NCBI GenBank assembly: GCA_916613615.1
Contig: OU744730.1
Coordinates: 27,208,568 to 27,272,567, forward strand
Source: Steromphala cineraria
Taxonomy: Eukaryota; Mollusca; Gastropoda; Trochida; Trochidae
Direction of reading: 5' to 3'
Length of the DNA: 64,000 nt
The position numbers were made by a program, and so were the translations under genes. The notes under the pieces are model-generated. The model was not told the origin of the DNA, made no database searches, and saw nothing but the letters and a program-made list of their open reading frames with translations. Numbering within the stretch: position 1 is the first letter of the stretch; each line of letters begins with the position of its first letter. Positions 38,986 to 52,200 of the stretch are shown one piece after another.

Positions 38986-39831
38986 CTATAGGGCGTGATT
39001 TTATTTTAATTCCTGCACGTGTACACTCTTTAGAGATCCTAAACATGAGTGATCGACCATGTACATGTTATGGCAAGTCCTCCTCGTGTTCTCTCTTTAA
39101 TTGTTTGTGCAAATTGTTTCATACCATTTAGCATGTATGAATAATATTGATACACGTTTATCTTGCCCTGTTTTCAAATTTAACAGCTGCGTTCCGTAAG
39201 TTTGTTTACTTACCTACTTATTCTAGTGCAAATATCATGCAATTTGGCATGTCATTGAGGTTCGATAGTATTGCGAACGTATATAATGTTGAAATTTCAC
39301 TTCATAAGTTAAGATTAGGTAACATACCTATCCGTTAAAATTTTGTCAGGTCATAAAAGAAACCATATATATGCAGTTCAAAATTTCGAAAACACTATTT
39401 TTTCAAAATTCTTTAAAACAGCTTTTGGTTAAAGTCATAGTTGGTCCTTTGCATCAAATCAATGTCATTGTACTGATTTGGTCTTCCGAAAGTTTTTACA
39501 GAATATTTTAATCGAAATTGAAATCAATTGTATTTTCAAATATATGATTTCATCTGTCTATTTATGCCAAAATTCCAAACTATTCACCATTGACCAGACG
39601 ATCTAAAAATATGGTCAGAGAATTATTATTTTGCAATTTAAATAATGGAATCGAACCGGTTATCCTCTAGAAGCACTGCTGGAAGTATTTGATTGACATC
39701 CAAACGAAACCCAAATTACTTGTTATTTGGAATAAGAAATACTTTCAAATGAACAAAATTAAGGTAAGCAGCTGTAAAAAGAACACAATGAATACACGCA
39801 TACCACATTTGCCTATTCTACTCTAGTTTGT

Positions 39832-39912
39832 GTTGTCAACAATGTTGTCAATGTTGTCATTGACGTCAACAATTTTGTCAATGTTGTCAATGTTGTTAAT
39901 GTTGTCATTGAG
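39832..39912. repeat. 9-bp minisatellite (AATGTTGTC)n
   Basis: About nine imperfect copies of AATGTTGTC with variants such as ATTGACGTC and AATTTTGTC. 39913-40279 is AT-rich and featureless. Confidence 0.85.
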
Positions 39913-40279
39913 GATTCAAATGGTAGTTGATGGCTATGAATATTTATCATTTATTTTCATAGAAGTATAATCGTTTAATACTGTGATATTTTATTTCCTT
40001 TGGAACAATTTTACTTTTATATTCGTATAATTGTTTCTTTATATTTATCTTGTTCTCTTATAATGTTCTTTTATCACAAAAATAAACGTTTCTGTTTTAA
40101 TACACTTTGTTGATTATACTTTCAGCAATATGTTTATATATATAACTCAATAATTTAATTCTAAAACGCTTAACCTTAATTATCCAACTACTAGATCAAA
40201 TTGTCAGAAACGTTTCATTTTCATAAAAATAGGGAAAAGGCAATTCCAAATTGTATACCGTTACGACCAGTAGTTTTCG

Positions 40280-41590
40280 AGATATTGATGTCTTCCCATA
40301 TGGGAACATTGGGACAGTAATCGCTAAGGACGGGGCTGCTATCAGTTTTTGTGAAGTTTCCATCGCCGCCGCCGCCGCCGCACTCGTACTACTAGCTATA
40401 ACTTTTTTTCCCTAAGCTTTCCAGAACTCTAATTCATACCTTACTACTCATACCTCGGGGGAACGATTTTGACACGTTCACTTTCAAGGTCAAAGGTCAA
40501 GGTCACGAGCTATGTATTCACTCTAAGAATTCCTTGTAAACGCGATAACTTGAAAAGTTTTTGTGCTATGAAGCTCTAACTTGGTATATATCATCCTTGG
40601 AAAAGTAAAAAATTTTGAAAAGGTTTTGGCTACAATCCGTCAAAGGTCAAGGTCACAGCAAGGTCATGACGTAAACATGTTTTAGCGAAAATGCTTTATT
40701 TTAACTATGAACACTTTTAATCAATACATGATTGTTGTACTCAATAAAAAGTGTTCAATGATTGTGTGACCTTGAAGGTCAAAGGTCAAGGTCATGAGAT
40801 ATGAGTTATAACAAAATGCACTAAATGGGGGTATAACTTTATCCCATTTAGCTTTTCAGAACTCATGAACATGTCTAAATGTTAATACTTCCAGGGAATC
40901 CTTATGACATGTTCACTTTCAAGTTCAAAGGTCAAGGTCACGAGTTATAAAATCACCACAAAATTCTTTGTAAACACGGTAACTTGAAAAGTTTTTGTGC
41001 TATGAAGCTCTAACTTGGCATATATCATTCTTGGAAAAGTAAAAAAATTTGAAAAGGTTTCGGCTACAATCTGTCAAAGGTCAAGGTCACAGCAAGGTCA
41101 TGACTTAAGCATGGTTTAGCGAAAATGCTTAATTTTAACTATGATCACTTTTAATCAATACATGATTGTTATACTCAATAAAAAGTGTTCAATTATTGTG
41201 TGACCTTGAAGGTCAAAGGTCAATGTCATGAGATATGAGTTATTGCAATTCCTTGTAAACACAATAACTTGAAAAGTTTTTGTGCTATGAAGTTTAGATT
41301 TTGTATATATTATCTCATAGAGAAGTACAACATTTTCAAAAAGTTTTGGGTACTAACTGTCGAAGGTCAAGGTCACAACAAGGTCAACATATATGGAGAA
41401 AATGGATTAATTTAAATTTTTAACACTTTATTCCATTACAATAATGTTATACTCAATGAAATGTGTTCATTGATTGTGTGACCTTGAGTGTCAAAGGTCA
41501 AGGTCACGAGAAAATTCCCAATTTGGTGAGGCCTGTAAAAGGCGGAACAGGGTAAGGCGAAACCCAAAGTTCCGGGGCTGCTCTGCTTTA
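40280..41590. repeat. Tandem repeat rich in AGGTCA half-sites
   Basis: Units of about 436 bp (GTAAACGCGATAACTTGAAAAG at 40537, its match at about 40972, a shorter one at about 41255). Each has one or two clusters such as AAGGTCAAAGGTCAAGGTCA, a DR1 plus an extra half-site, around 40478, 40633, 40775, 40920, 41075, 41209, 41360 and 41490. A (GCC)n tract lies near 40361. It is a dispersed molluscan-type repeat; receptor binding is inference. Confidence 0.8.
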
Positions 41591-43479
41591 ATATGAAACT
41601 AGGTCAGTTTAATGAGAAACTCTTATGAAAAATAAGTCCAAATTCAACTGTTTGACCTTCACACAGTGTTTGACCTTCACATGACGTTTTGTCTAAGAGG
41701 TAAACAGTAACTAATACATTATCAAAATGACCAAATTTCACTTGATATTCTTAAAGACTTTTCAGAAAAATTCCCCATGTTGACCAATGTCAGCTATGAC
41801 ATCATTCTTCAGAGAATATCATTCCTAGAAGCAGAAACAAATTTGGTTGAATTATCTATCACCGTTTGCCAGATACATGTGATTAAAGGCTGTAATTTAA
41901 AGTTGACTATTTCAGACCCATGTATAATGTAATGTTGAAATGTGCCAAAAATGAGGATTTTCCAAAAATCGCAATTTTCAAGGACCGGTCTTAGACAGAA
42001 AAAAAATTATCCTGACTTATTGATATTTTTTCTGTCTACTCATTACATCTGCTTCACAAAACATCAACGATAAAATTTATATCTTTAAAAGTTTTCAAAC
42101 TAAAATTCTCAAAGTAAAATAAACCTTGAAAAATGTTAAAATCGCCAAAAAAATATATAAAATATCTCTATGTCAACATATTTCCTTTAATATAATAATG
42201 ACCTATAGTGAACTTGTTGAACTATCATTGTAGAACAGAATGCATCAAACAGATTTAATTCTTGACATTTTCTTACCGATTAGTGTCCCTTTGAACGTGA
42301 TGCATGAAAATCCTTTATTTCAAAAGATCCTTTTTGAAACTGCTGTAGTTTAAATAACCACTACAAATTGAAACTTGGTATGACCTATTTATGTGAAGCA
42401 ATCTCTCAGCTTTCAAATGAGCTATAGCATGCGTCTGTATGTACTACCGTTACTGAGGAGAAGATTTTCAAAGACGCGTACCGTCTGAACCGCGAAATTT
42501 CGCCAAAATTTAAGTTTTTCGGAAATAGAAAAAAATCGATTTATATGGCCGAAAACTGCTACGGGCTTAGTCGATGGAGAGTGATGTTGCCCACATTTTG
42601 GTGAAAGTTTTATACAATTATTTCCCATAGTTACCGATATTTTTGACTTTAAGGGGAGATAACTCAAAACCAAAATCGAAATTCAAAAATCTGGCTCGTG
42701 CATTTCTAAGTTAGGTCATTCTCAACAATCCCTGAAAGTTTCATGAAAATCGGTTGGTTAACAAGGTCAGAAATGACTGAACAAAAATCCAAAATCCTCT
42801 GTCGAATCTTTAAACATTTGTTGGGTGAGCCTCAATAGTATGTTGAATAACATTCGTAAAGTCCGACACTGTACTGCAGTAGTAGCAATGGAATGTCGCC
42901 ATCAGGAACAGTAGGTGCACTCCATACATGTAGCCTGAAAAGTAAAATAAATCCACATTAATGTAGTGGGGACATGTATCATAACGTACCAACTCCCCGT
43001 ACAGTATAACTGTTATTATACCTAACTCCCCGTACAGTGCCGGTGCAACGTCCATCAGGGCGTACAGTCTATATTTTGTCTTGTTTCTCTTTTAATGTAA
43101 TGAAATAAACATTGATACACCACATGGGCCTTTGAATACGCATTATTTTACTGTATAAGTTACAACAATCATCAAATGACCTCTACATAGTCCGCAACAT
43201 GAGTTAAACAGTCAATTTCGCGATCGCTACATTAGCTTCGAACGGGCAGTCACTTGAAATGGGCAAGTATGACAAGAATTGAAACATTATCGTAATTATG
43301 CCTTTAGAAATATGTAGAGATATACTTAAAAGTTTCATATTTTACACGTTTCAACTCTCAGAAGGTGAATATTACTAGAACTAACCGTGAACGTGGAGTC
43401 GGGGTTGTGTTGTTTTCACTGTACAGTGAGGAACTGGACGTTGCAGAGGTGCAACTTCCGCTTTACCTGTACAGTCGAG
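41591..43479. other. Intergenic, little identifiable
   Basis: AT-rich sequence. CTCCCCGTACAGT occurs twice (about 42993 and 43026) and related TGTACAGT phrases near 43420-43470. The only coding-like piece is the finger fragment at 42810. Confidence 0.45.
42810..42902 (-). pseudogene. C2H2-finger fragment
   Basis: On the minus strand MATFHCYYCSTVSDFTNVIQ and HTIEAHPTNV, with C-X2-C-X11-H-X4-H, then stop. It resembles the fragment at 24269 in spacing. Probably a relic of a transposon-borne or multicopy finger protein. Confidence 0.35.
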
Positions 43480-43825
43480 TACCCCCTCTGAAGTCATTAA
43501 ATGTTGATACAGCCTCTGTTATGTCACGCCGATATCCGTGGGTTCCGGCAATTTCCATTGGCGGAAAAAAAATTGCACCACAATCCATTTGAATTTCCTT
43601 AACAAATGACAATGCATCTCGTATCGAAAGGGTGGTTCATATGACAATGCCTTTGCCATCATTTACTAGCTAAAACAATGAATTTAGAACAGCGTCGTTG
43701 ATTGCACAACTTACTTTGATTGCCTCCAATCAGAAATCTCCCATTCTATCCCATGAACTCGGCGTAATATAACAAAGGCTGTATCAACAATTCTTGACTT
43801 GATCTGCCTCTGTTGGGAGAAAATG
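43480..43825. mobile_element. MITE family A, copy with a damaged left end
   Basis: The body from GATACAGCCTCTGTTATGTC to the right end GATCTGCCTCTGTTGGGAGA/AAATG matches the 13972 and 48158 copies. The left TIR is reduced to CCCCCTCTGAAGTCAT. Confidence 0.75.
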
Positions 43826-44067
43826 AGTTAGTTGTGCAATCAGCAACACTGACCTAAAATCATAATTATGGATACAGAATTTTGGCAAAGAAATTGTGAT
43901 ATGAACCAATCTTTCTACCCATGAAGGTCTGTCACTTGCTTTATAAAATCAAATGGATAGTGGTGCAATTGTTTTCTGCCAGGGGAATATGCCATTAAAT
44001 GATTAATCGCAGATTTGGTCTAATTAGAACAGAGGCTCGTTTATCATATTATGATTTGAGAGAATGT
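43826..44067. mobile_element. MITE family A, left-truncated copy in direct contact with the previous one
   Basis: AGTTGTGCAATCAGCAACAC onward, then AAATGGATAGTGGTGCAATT and a decayed end GATTTGAGAGAATG. It has the same orientation as the copy at 13972. 44068-45008 shows nothing identifiable. Confidence 0.65.
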
Positions 44068-45008
44068 CAAATCCAAAAAAGTCTTTTGAAATTTTGTTTA
44101 CATTAACGTGACAAAGTTAAGGTAACAAAGTGCACCAACTTACATATTCAGGTGTAACGAGGTGACTCAGCACTGCTAATGTTTCACAAACAACTTTCAG
44201 TAAGCATACTGAATAACAAATTCAGACCTAAAAGACTTTGTAACTTGCACCTAAACAATGTACTTAAACACACTAGTCTTGTACTTATACCTTTGAAGAT
44301 ATAATGTTATGACTTGAAAGAGTATATTACCAAAGGCATCAGTCAGCTGGAACTGAAATTTCTATTGACTTTAAGATTTAGGCCTGTTTCATGTAAATAA
44401 AGTAAAATCATCTCCAACCATAATTAAATAAAGGATAAGTTTTCCAAAATGATAGTATAGACTGGACAATCTGAACAGATGTAACAAACTTATTTATTCA
44501 ATAGATGATGGAATTATTAGATTCCATTTAACATTGTTTTCAGTTGATCGAAAGTTACCAACTTTGTGAATTCCCTCTGTGCCAAACTTCCCCAGTATTT
44601 CATGTATATTACGTGGCTTTGAAAAGTGACAATATAAATGTACTTTGGATAAAGCCAATCAAATCATTTTCTCGTCACCTTCTCGATAAAATCTCAACGA
44701 GAAATGCTTTGAATCTAGCTTGTGAGCCCAGGGTACAGATAAGTGGAGTTAGCGTAACGTTCGTACTCTGGAAGAGCTTGTCATTACATTAAAACTTTTT
44801 CAAGAGACGATTTTTTTATTGTGGAGAGGAGAAGTAACAAGTTATGATGATATTTTGTTCATAGTTGTGTAACTATTTGTTGAGATTCTTGATATGTTCT
44901 CACGTTCATCTGACCGTTATTTCAAGTGCATCAAGTTAATTATGTATGTGAGAAAAGCGAAGTATCGTAGTCCCACAGTTTAGAATGGTAAGTTGTCAAA
45001 AGGTTCTC

Positions 45009-45372
45009 TTAAAGGGGCAGTAGCACGTTTTTAGGGGGGATCTAAGGTGATGTCAGGAAAATGAAAATAAATGGTTCCAATTGAAAGACAATGTATTAAA
45101 ACTAAATGAAGCAGTAATAAATCAAATATGTATTGTAAAGTTAACCCATGCGATTCCTTTTCTTACAAAAAATGAATTAAAGGTGTTCACACAAAAATGG
45201 CTGCCAATGGATTTTATGTGAATCTTTATCATTTGTTCTCTAATTATCGATGATTGGTTTGTGTAATGAGATGTTTGACACTATCAAAGTATTACATTTA
45301 GCATTAACTCACAATGATCAGTGAAAAATTGAAAATATAAAATTGTCAAAAAACGTGCTACTGCCCCTTTAA
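45009..45372. mobile_element. MITE family F, copy 2
   Basis: Bounded by TTAAAGGGGCAGTAGCACGT and ACGTGCTACTGCCCCTTTAA. It is longer than the 36910 copy by an internal stretch around TGGTTCCAATTGAAAGACAA. It lies 156 bp upstream of the lectin gene start. Confidence 0.85.
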
Positions 45373-45528
45373 GGCACTTAAACACTTAGCAGTTTCCAAA
45401 GACATTTTTTTTTGGACACTGCGACCCAGTTGGTGGCGAATCACAAACCTTTCTTGAACAATCAATGATCATCTCTGTGAGATTTATAAGAGCAGGAGCA
45501 GTACGCGTGGATCATTCAGACCAGCAAT

Positions 45529-47064
45529 ATGGATGGTATGATACCAACGATCATACAAACTTTACCTATTATGGTTGGTAACAGACAGGTTTACGAACAA
45601 ATTCCTCACCTGAGAAATCTGGACACATCAATTGACCATATTGTGACGTCATCAGGGTCAAGCATTGGCGAATGTGGTCGGCTTTGCTTCCAGGAACCTC
45701 TCTGTTTCTACTTCGGGTTCCTGGAGGGCACCGGTTTCCTGTATGAGACATATCCAACCCCATCAGGGGAGGCTCCGGGAACCGTCTACTACGTGACTTT
45801 TGGTGAGATTCTTGTAAAAACGCACAAATCAACTCTTTTATTTCTGTGATATATTATCTATCTACTTTCAAGGCAATGGTTTCATAAAACGAGTCAGCTT
45901 GGCACAAAAGTGTTTTTTTTATTTTTTGAGAGAAAAATGCCAAATTTTTCTAAAATGCAATATAATGAAATATTCAAATTGAAAGCTTATTATGTTAGTC
46001 CATATTCAATTTTCAAATTCCCCATGTGGATACACAATACATATTCGATATGTTTATGTTAAAGCAAAACCTACATGAACGTAAGTAAAATGTTATTTAT
46101 TGTACATTTTTAAATAAATCATGAAGATTATATACGTGCCTGTTGAATTCTTGGCAATGTATATTTAATTCTAAAGAGGATGATTTGATTTGATGTTGAT
46201 TGAACTTTTCAGGGGAAACACCTCACACATGCCCTGTTTTATTGGGCTTCATCTATGAAGAAAACCCACGTCTTTGTTTCAAAGTGTACGACTTTACAGT
46301 AACCGGATTCAACCAGAGCAAAGTGGAATGCGAGTGGGAGGAAGCACGACCAATGGTCCTCAGTGACGATGACAAATTCGAGTATGTCGTTCAGTGGATC
46401 ATGAATGTCAATCCTTGTAAGTGGAACTCAATGAAATGGCTGATTTTAAATCTGATATGGTATGGTTACAAGCTAGAGAAATACCCATTGAACTAATCTT
46501 ATTCATGAAAACCCTTTCCAATAATTAAGAACCTTTTTCTCCTTTAGAAAAATAAACAAGTCAAAGAGTTGAATGAACGAATTTTAGCTATTAAACCTTT
46601 CTTGCTGAATTACTCTTTTTCAAATCCTGTTAAAATTATAGAGACCATTGATATTGCCATTTCTTTAAATAATTACTCTAGATTTTATTCAGAATGTTCA
46701 AAAACAAATTATCATTAGCGAAGGCCTTCTTTGTTAACATAAACTTGGTACGATTATTTTTACAAGAAACATAAACTCATACATGACTTCATGACCTCAG
46801 ACACTGTAATTTTTACATTTAGAATGTTTCTGGCATTTCTTTTTTATTTCAGCTTCCAAATATTTCTGGGTAGGAGCTCAAATGAAGGCACCAGGAGAGT
46901 ACGAGTGGTCGGACGGATCTACCAACTTCAGATGGGGTAGAGAGCCAAACCACCAATATTGTGGTTGCGTCTTTTTAAATGCAGATCCGAGCGAATTTGG
47001 CCTTGAGGGAATTAATTGTAATAATTCATCGGTTCAACCCCTGTGTGAAATTACTCTCTTTTAG
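45529..47064 (+). CDS. Secreted PAN/apple plus C-type lectin-like protein, copy 1
   Basis: Exons 45529-45802, 46213-46416 and 46853-47064 join in phase (1, 1) to 229 residues. Exon 1 encodes a short hydrophobic start, then a PAN/apple-like Cys pattern (CGRLCFQEPLCFYFGF). Exons 2-3 form a C-type lectin domain: CPVLLGF, RLCFKVY, YFWVGAQ, EYEWSDGS, WGREPN, CVFLN and final PLCEI. The EPN triplet is the mannose-type calcium-site motif, but the WND motif normally before the last Cys is absent (INCNNSS), so calcium-dependent sugar binding is uncertain. Compared with copy 2 it has Gly for Cys in FLEGTGF, losing one PAN cysteine, and a weaker signal peptide. TATA-like TTTATAAG is at 45483; AATAAA at 47516. 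A defence role is typical of such lectins but unproven. Confidence 0.82.
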
Positions 47065-47515
47065 TAATTTTATTATAAGATTATACATTATTTCCCTATA
47101 TTCCTTAGTGACTGATGCGACCTTAAAGTAATCCTATGATAACTTCAAATTCAAACAGTCTGATAATTAGCTTCTTTTGTGTGGTTGTAACGTCATAGCT
47201 TGATATCTCAAATTTGAAGTTTACCTTGTAATCGTTATAGAGGTGAAATTTCAGCACCTGTACTGTCCTTGCCATGCACAGTTTATAAACGATTTAAAGT
47301 AAAATAATTTAATGCAGTTGAATTTCTTCAAATCACATTTTTTTCATTTGCGTTATGACACTCACTTAAGTGATTACATTCAAATCTTTCTCATTTTGGA
47401 AATTGTTTGTATTTCAATTGTTTTAAACTGTGTCTTTAAAATGAAAGCACCGTTTTAATCATTGCCCATGTTACCAGTTAGTAACATATATTTTCTGGTT
47501 TTGATCTGTTTTTGC

Positions 47516-47521
47516 AATAAA
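47516..47521 (+). terminator. Polyadenylation signal of lectin copy 1
   Basis: AATAAA in GCAATAAAATTC, 450 bp after the stop. The same motif with its context is kept in copy 2 near 58008. Confidence 0.6.
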
Positions 47522-47825
47522 ATTCTTGTTAACGTTTTGGCTTGTTTGCTTTGTAAATATACGTCTAAAGATTACGTTCATCTACATTTTATGTTTGGAT
47601 AAATGCCTATGAATCTTGATTCACTAAAATTTCTGATGTTGAAAATTATCTACAAATCATTAAGTATAAATGTTCTAGAACTACCGATATTCAAATATGT
47701 TTAATACACGATAAACAAATCCACATGCATGATTGATCCTCAAATCAACTGTCATTTAGCAAGTTTTACAGTTTCGGATTTTCATATTTTACCTGGACAA
47801 CTTACTAAGTTGTTTTTATCTAATC

Positions 47826-48157
47826 CGTCAAAATAATTCAAACACAATTTGACTTACCCTTTTGAGGTTTGGCCCTTATTCTCCCATCCAGTCCGGAGTG
47901 GTAGAGAGGACATGAAATTACGAATGCGTATGCGCCAGATCATGTTTCATAGTGTGTTTGAAAAGGAGTAAATGTCACATACCGATACCGATAAAAGGGA
48001 GGGACATAGGCAAATAGTTATATCCACACCTGGATGGGAGAATAGGTACCAACCATGAACCTACAGGTAAGACTATTTTAACCCTTCAATGCTTTCAACC
48101 AGTCTCATGTTAATGAGAACCCATGAGACTTCAAAGAATTTACTTCTGGGAGAACAC
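47826..48157. other. Intergenic, no feature
   Basis: Single-copy-looking sequence between the end of the duplicated block and the next MITE. Confidence 0.4.
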
Positions 48158-48505
48158 CATTCTCTCCCCACAGAGGCAGATCAAGTCATGTTGATTTAGC
48201 CTCTGTTCTATTACGCCGAAATCTGTGGGTTCCGACAGTTTCCCCTGGCGGAAAAAACTTTCATCACAATACATTTGAATTTCTTTATCAAATGACAATG
48301 CCTCTCGCATGGAAAGGGTGGTTCATTTCACAAGTCTTTGACTTGCTTCAGTAGCCAAAATGATGATTTATAAACAGCGTCGCTGATAGTACAACTAATT
48401 TTGACTGCCTCCAATCAGGCGCCTCCCATTCTATCCCACAATCTCGGCGTTATATAGCAGAGGCTAATTCAACATGAGTTGATCTGCCGCTGTGGGGAGA
48501 GAATG
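48158..48505. mobile_element. MITE family A, complete copy with a 9-bp target duplication
   Basis: It starts CATTCTCTCCCCACAGAGGC and ends GCTGTGGGGAGAGAATG. GGAGAACAC flanks it on both sides (48149-48157 and 48506-48514). It is the best-preserved copy. 48515-49037 holds nothing else. Confidence 0.9.
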
Positions 48506-49037
48506 GGAGAACACCGGATACATGTAATTAAGCAACGAAAAGGAAAAGACAATATGTGACAAGTTGAATTCAGTTTATGTAGCAAAACTTGTTACATCAA
48601 TGTTACACAAAACAATTCTTCAACACCTTATCTAGGTTTGAGGGCAGTTTGCTCAAACAAGACTCCTTTATCGATAGGTTCATTGTAATGCTTTGCGAAT
48701 GTCTTTGATGAAGACCATTCTGCCTTGGATAGGCTACCGTATTTCCTATTTCTATTTTGTCAGACCCCTTTTACCCCCGGATTTCGAGACTGTATTTTTG
48801 TCTATCAAAACAGGTGAGGTAAATCGATTGTAACCTAGCATCCCCAGTTCCCATCAAGAGAATACCTGTGGACTGTAAAATTTGTATCCATGGCCTTTGA
48901 TTTTATTTATTAAAGAGTGAGTGAATTGGGATTTAACGTGCTGTTTGCAATATTCCAGCAATACAGCACGTGGATGCCGCCATCTAAATTCAAGAGAGTT
49001 GACAGATCTGAGAGAGAAAAAAACTGTGTAAGGAACT

Positions 49038-49216
49038 TGTTATGTGAACATATAAGTGATATTTTATGTGCCCATCACTCAGTGTTAACAGCTCCGCACA
49101 TTGCTTGTACCTTTACCTATCAGTAATAAACTGGAGTTCTCTCCCTTGAATCAAATGACCGTTGAGTTGTGTATCAGAAGTACCCTGCTATAAACGTGCC
49201 TTACAAACACACAACA
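49038..49216 (+). repeat. 5' LTR of the Steamer-like element
   Basis: 179 bp, with AATAAA at about 49125 (AGTAATAAACTGG). A primer-binding site, TGGCAGCAAGGGG, starts at 49220. Confidence 0.92.
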
Positions 49217-49276
49217 TGATGGCAGCAAGGGGATTTTCGTTAAGAATGAATTTAAGGACACAGTGAGTGTTTTAGT

Positions 49277-52200
49277 ATGCAGAATAGTGACTTTATCTTC
49301 CCTAATAACGAAGAAATACTCTTTTTCTGTGAAATCACGTGTGAATTCCTATTCAATATGGCGGACGGTGCCGATAACGAAAATGAACAACTTCCTGCTC
49401 GTTTCAAGACTTTACCGGGCGTAAAAACCCCAGGTCCTCTCATTCTAGGAGACAATATGAATGAAACTTGGAAGTTATTCAAGAAAAAATGGAAAAACTA
49501 CGAAATTCTAGTGAATCTGGAAACGTTTCCACCTAAATATCAGGTTGCTTCTCTACTGAATGCACTTGGTGACGAGGCTTTGAAGGTCTACAATGGTTTC
49601 AACTATGAAACAGCAGAAGGTAACAGAACGACAGAAGAAATAATTGAGAAATTTGAACAATTTATTGTTGGTGAAGTCAATGAGACTTATGAACGTTTCA
49701 AATTTAACAGTACAAATCAGAAAGAAGGTGAATCTTTTGAAACATTTCATGCACACTTGAGAACATTGATAAAGACATGCAACTATTGTGTGAATTGTGC
49801 TCCTTCACTACTGAGAGACAGGATTGTACTAGGAATTAGAGACAAATCAACACAACAATTATTGCTTCGTGAAAGAGACCTCACTGTCGACAAATGCATA
49901 GATACCTGTAAAGTTGCTGAAACTGCGAAGACCCAGTTTGATGCTTACAAACCAGTGTCTGAGTCTGTGAGTGCAGTTGCTAGTCGTCGTAAAACAACGC
50001 CTAGATCTGCGAAGAAATCAAGACCAACTTCTGATTACAAGAACAAGCCTGAAACACGAGATGGAGGTCAAGGTTCATCCAATTCCAGGAACACAGTAGA
50101 GTGTAAGTTCTGTGGAAACACTCATGCCATGAAGAAGAAATCATGTCCTGCATGGGGTGCCAAATGCAGCAAGTGTGGAGACAAGAATCATTTTGCTGTA
50201 AAGTGTAGAAAGACTGGCTCAGTGAATGCTGTACTTGATGAAACTGATTCTGAATGTGATGGTGAAGACTGGATCTGCTCTGTTGAAATTAATGAGGAGG
50301 CTACCAGAAATTTCAAGAAACCAGTCAAGTGCCGAATGATTGTCGACAACACGTCAGTAGTGTTTCTAGTCGACTCAGGAGCAACTCCAAATATTCTTCC
50401 AATGAAGGATGTAACAGACAAGTCAAAATTAACCAAAACTGATCGTCACTTGGTTATGTGGAACAAGACGCCGTTAACTCCGATGGGATCCTATCAAGCT
50501 GCAGTTCTTAATCCGAAGAATGGGAAGCTGTACTCCATCAACTTTGTGGTTGTTAAGGAGAGTTTAACGCCACTGCTTGGCATTGACACCGCCACAAAGA
50601 TGGACTTGATAGACATTCAGGAAGAGAACATGGATATGGTAAATGCCATATCACCTGAAAAGAATCAGACAATTGCTGAAGAATACTCATCACTCTTTGA
50701 CAGCCAAATTGGAACATTTGAAGGGGAAATCCATCTGAAAACTGACCCAGATGTCAAGCCTGTCATCATGCCTACGAAACGCATACCGATCAGTCTAAAG
50801 GAGAAACTATCAGCTGAACTCAAGCGTTTGCAGAAGCTGGGAGTCATTGAACAAGTCGATGAACCAACTCCATGGGTCAACCAGATCGCAATCACTCAGA
50901 AGCAGTCAGGTGACATTCGCGTCTGTTTGGATCCACAACAGCTGAACCGAGCTCTTCAACGTGAACACTTTCCGTTACCTGTGTTAGAAGACAATCTGCA
51001 CGAGCTCAGCATGTCCAGAGTGTTCTCCAAGATAGATCTTGCTTCCGGATACTGGCATGTGAAATTAGATCATGAATCTAGTTTGCTGACAACATTTCAA
51101 ACGTGTTTTGGAATATTCCGATGGCTGAGACTACCATTCGGACTGTCAGTATCATCTGAGATATTCCAGAAGAAGCTACTGGAAAATCTACAGGGTTTGA
51201 AAGGTGTCGCTTGTGTAGCTGATGATATCCTGGTTCATGGAGCTGATGATGAAAGCCATGATCATTGCCTTGATGCACTGCTGAAGCGAAGTCAGGAACG
51301 AGGTATTGGTCTGAACAAAGACAAAATGGAGATTCGTCTGAACAAAATCACCTTCCTAGGACACACCATTCGTCGGAGCACTGACCCTGAAAAAGTTAGA
51401 GCCATCACAGAATTTCCAGAACCTCAAAATGTTCACGACTTGCGTCGCTTCCTAGGTATGTGTAACTACCTTGCTCGTTTCATGGAGAATCTTACAGAAG
51501 AAACGAGATGTCTTCGAAATCTGACGAAGAAGAATGTTCCCTGGATCTGGAGTGAAGCTCAACAGAATGCCTTCGCTAAGGTGAAAACCATGATCACGGA
51601 TGCACCTATCCTTGCTTACTATGACCAGCAAGAAGAATTGTGGCTAGAGAATGATGCAAGCGAACACGGTCTCGGGTCTGTGATCATCCAGAATGGGAAA
51701 CCTATAGCTTATGCTAGCCGATCTCTCTCCGAGTGTGAAACTCGATATGCTCAAATCGAGAAAGAGCTCCTTGCGACAGTGTTTGGACTTGAAAAATTCC
51801 ATTGTTACACATATGGACGTCCAGTGATGGTTGTAACAGACCACAAACCTCTTGTGGCAATCCACAAGAAACCGCTGTCGAAAGCTCCGACTCGTCTACA
51901 ATCATTTCTGTTGAGGGCGCAGAAGTATGATTTTCAGCTTGTGTACAAACCCGGAAAAAGCATTCCTATGGCTGATGCTTTACCACGTGCACCACTGAAA
52001 GAAGCACCTGAAACAGTTCGTGATACCGTGAACAATGTATCCTTTTGTCCCATCAAAGCCGATCAACTCGATCGCATACGATGTGCCACACAACAGGACC
52101 AAAATCTCTGTCGTCTCATGGACACGATCATGAAAGGATGGCCGAACAACAAGTCTGAAGTTCACCCGGCAGTGATACCATTCTTCCCATATCGTGACGA

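Larger units (their letters stand above)
45390..47825 (+). repeat. Segmental duplication, copy 1 (lectin gene block)
   Basis: Sequence from CACTGCGACCCAGTTGGTGG (upstream of the gene) to the TACCTGGACAACTTACTAAG region matches 54834-58405 in order through exons, introns and flanks. Differences are scattered substitutions, small indels and two insertions in copy 2. Confidence 0.85.

Noticed and set aside
39832..39912. CRISPR-like array
   Set aside because: 9-bp direct tandem units without spacers, in an animal genome.
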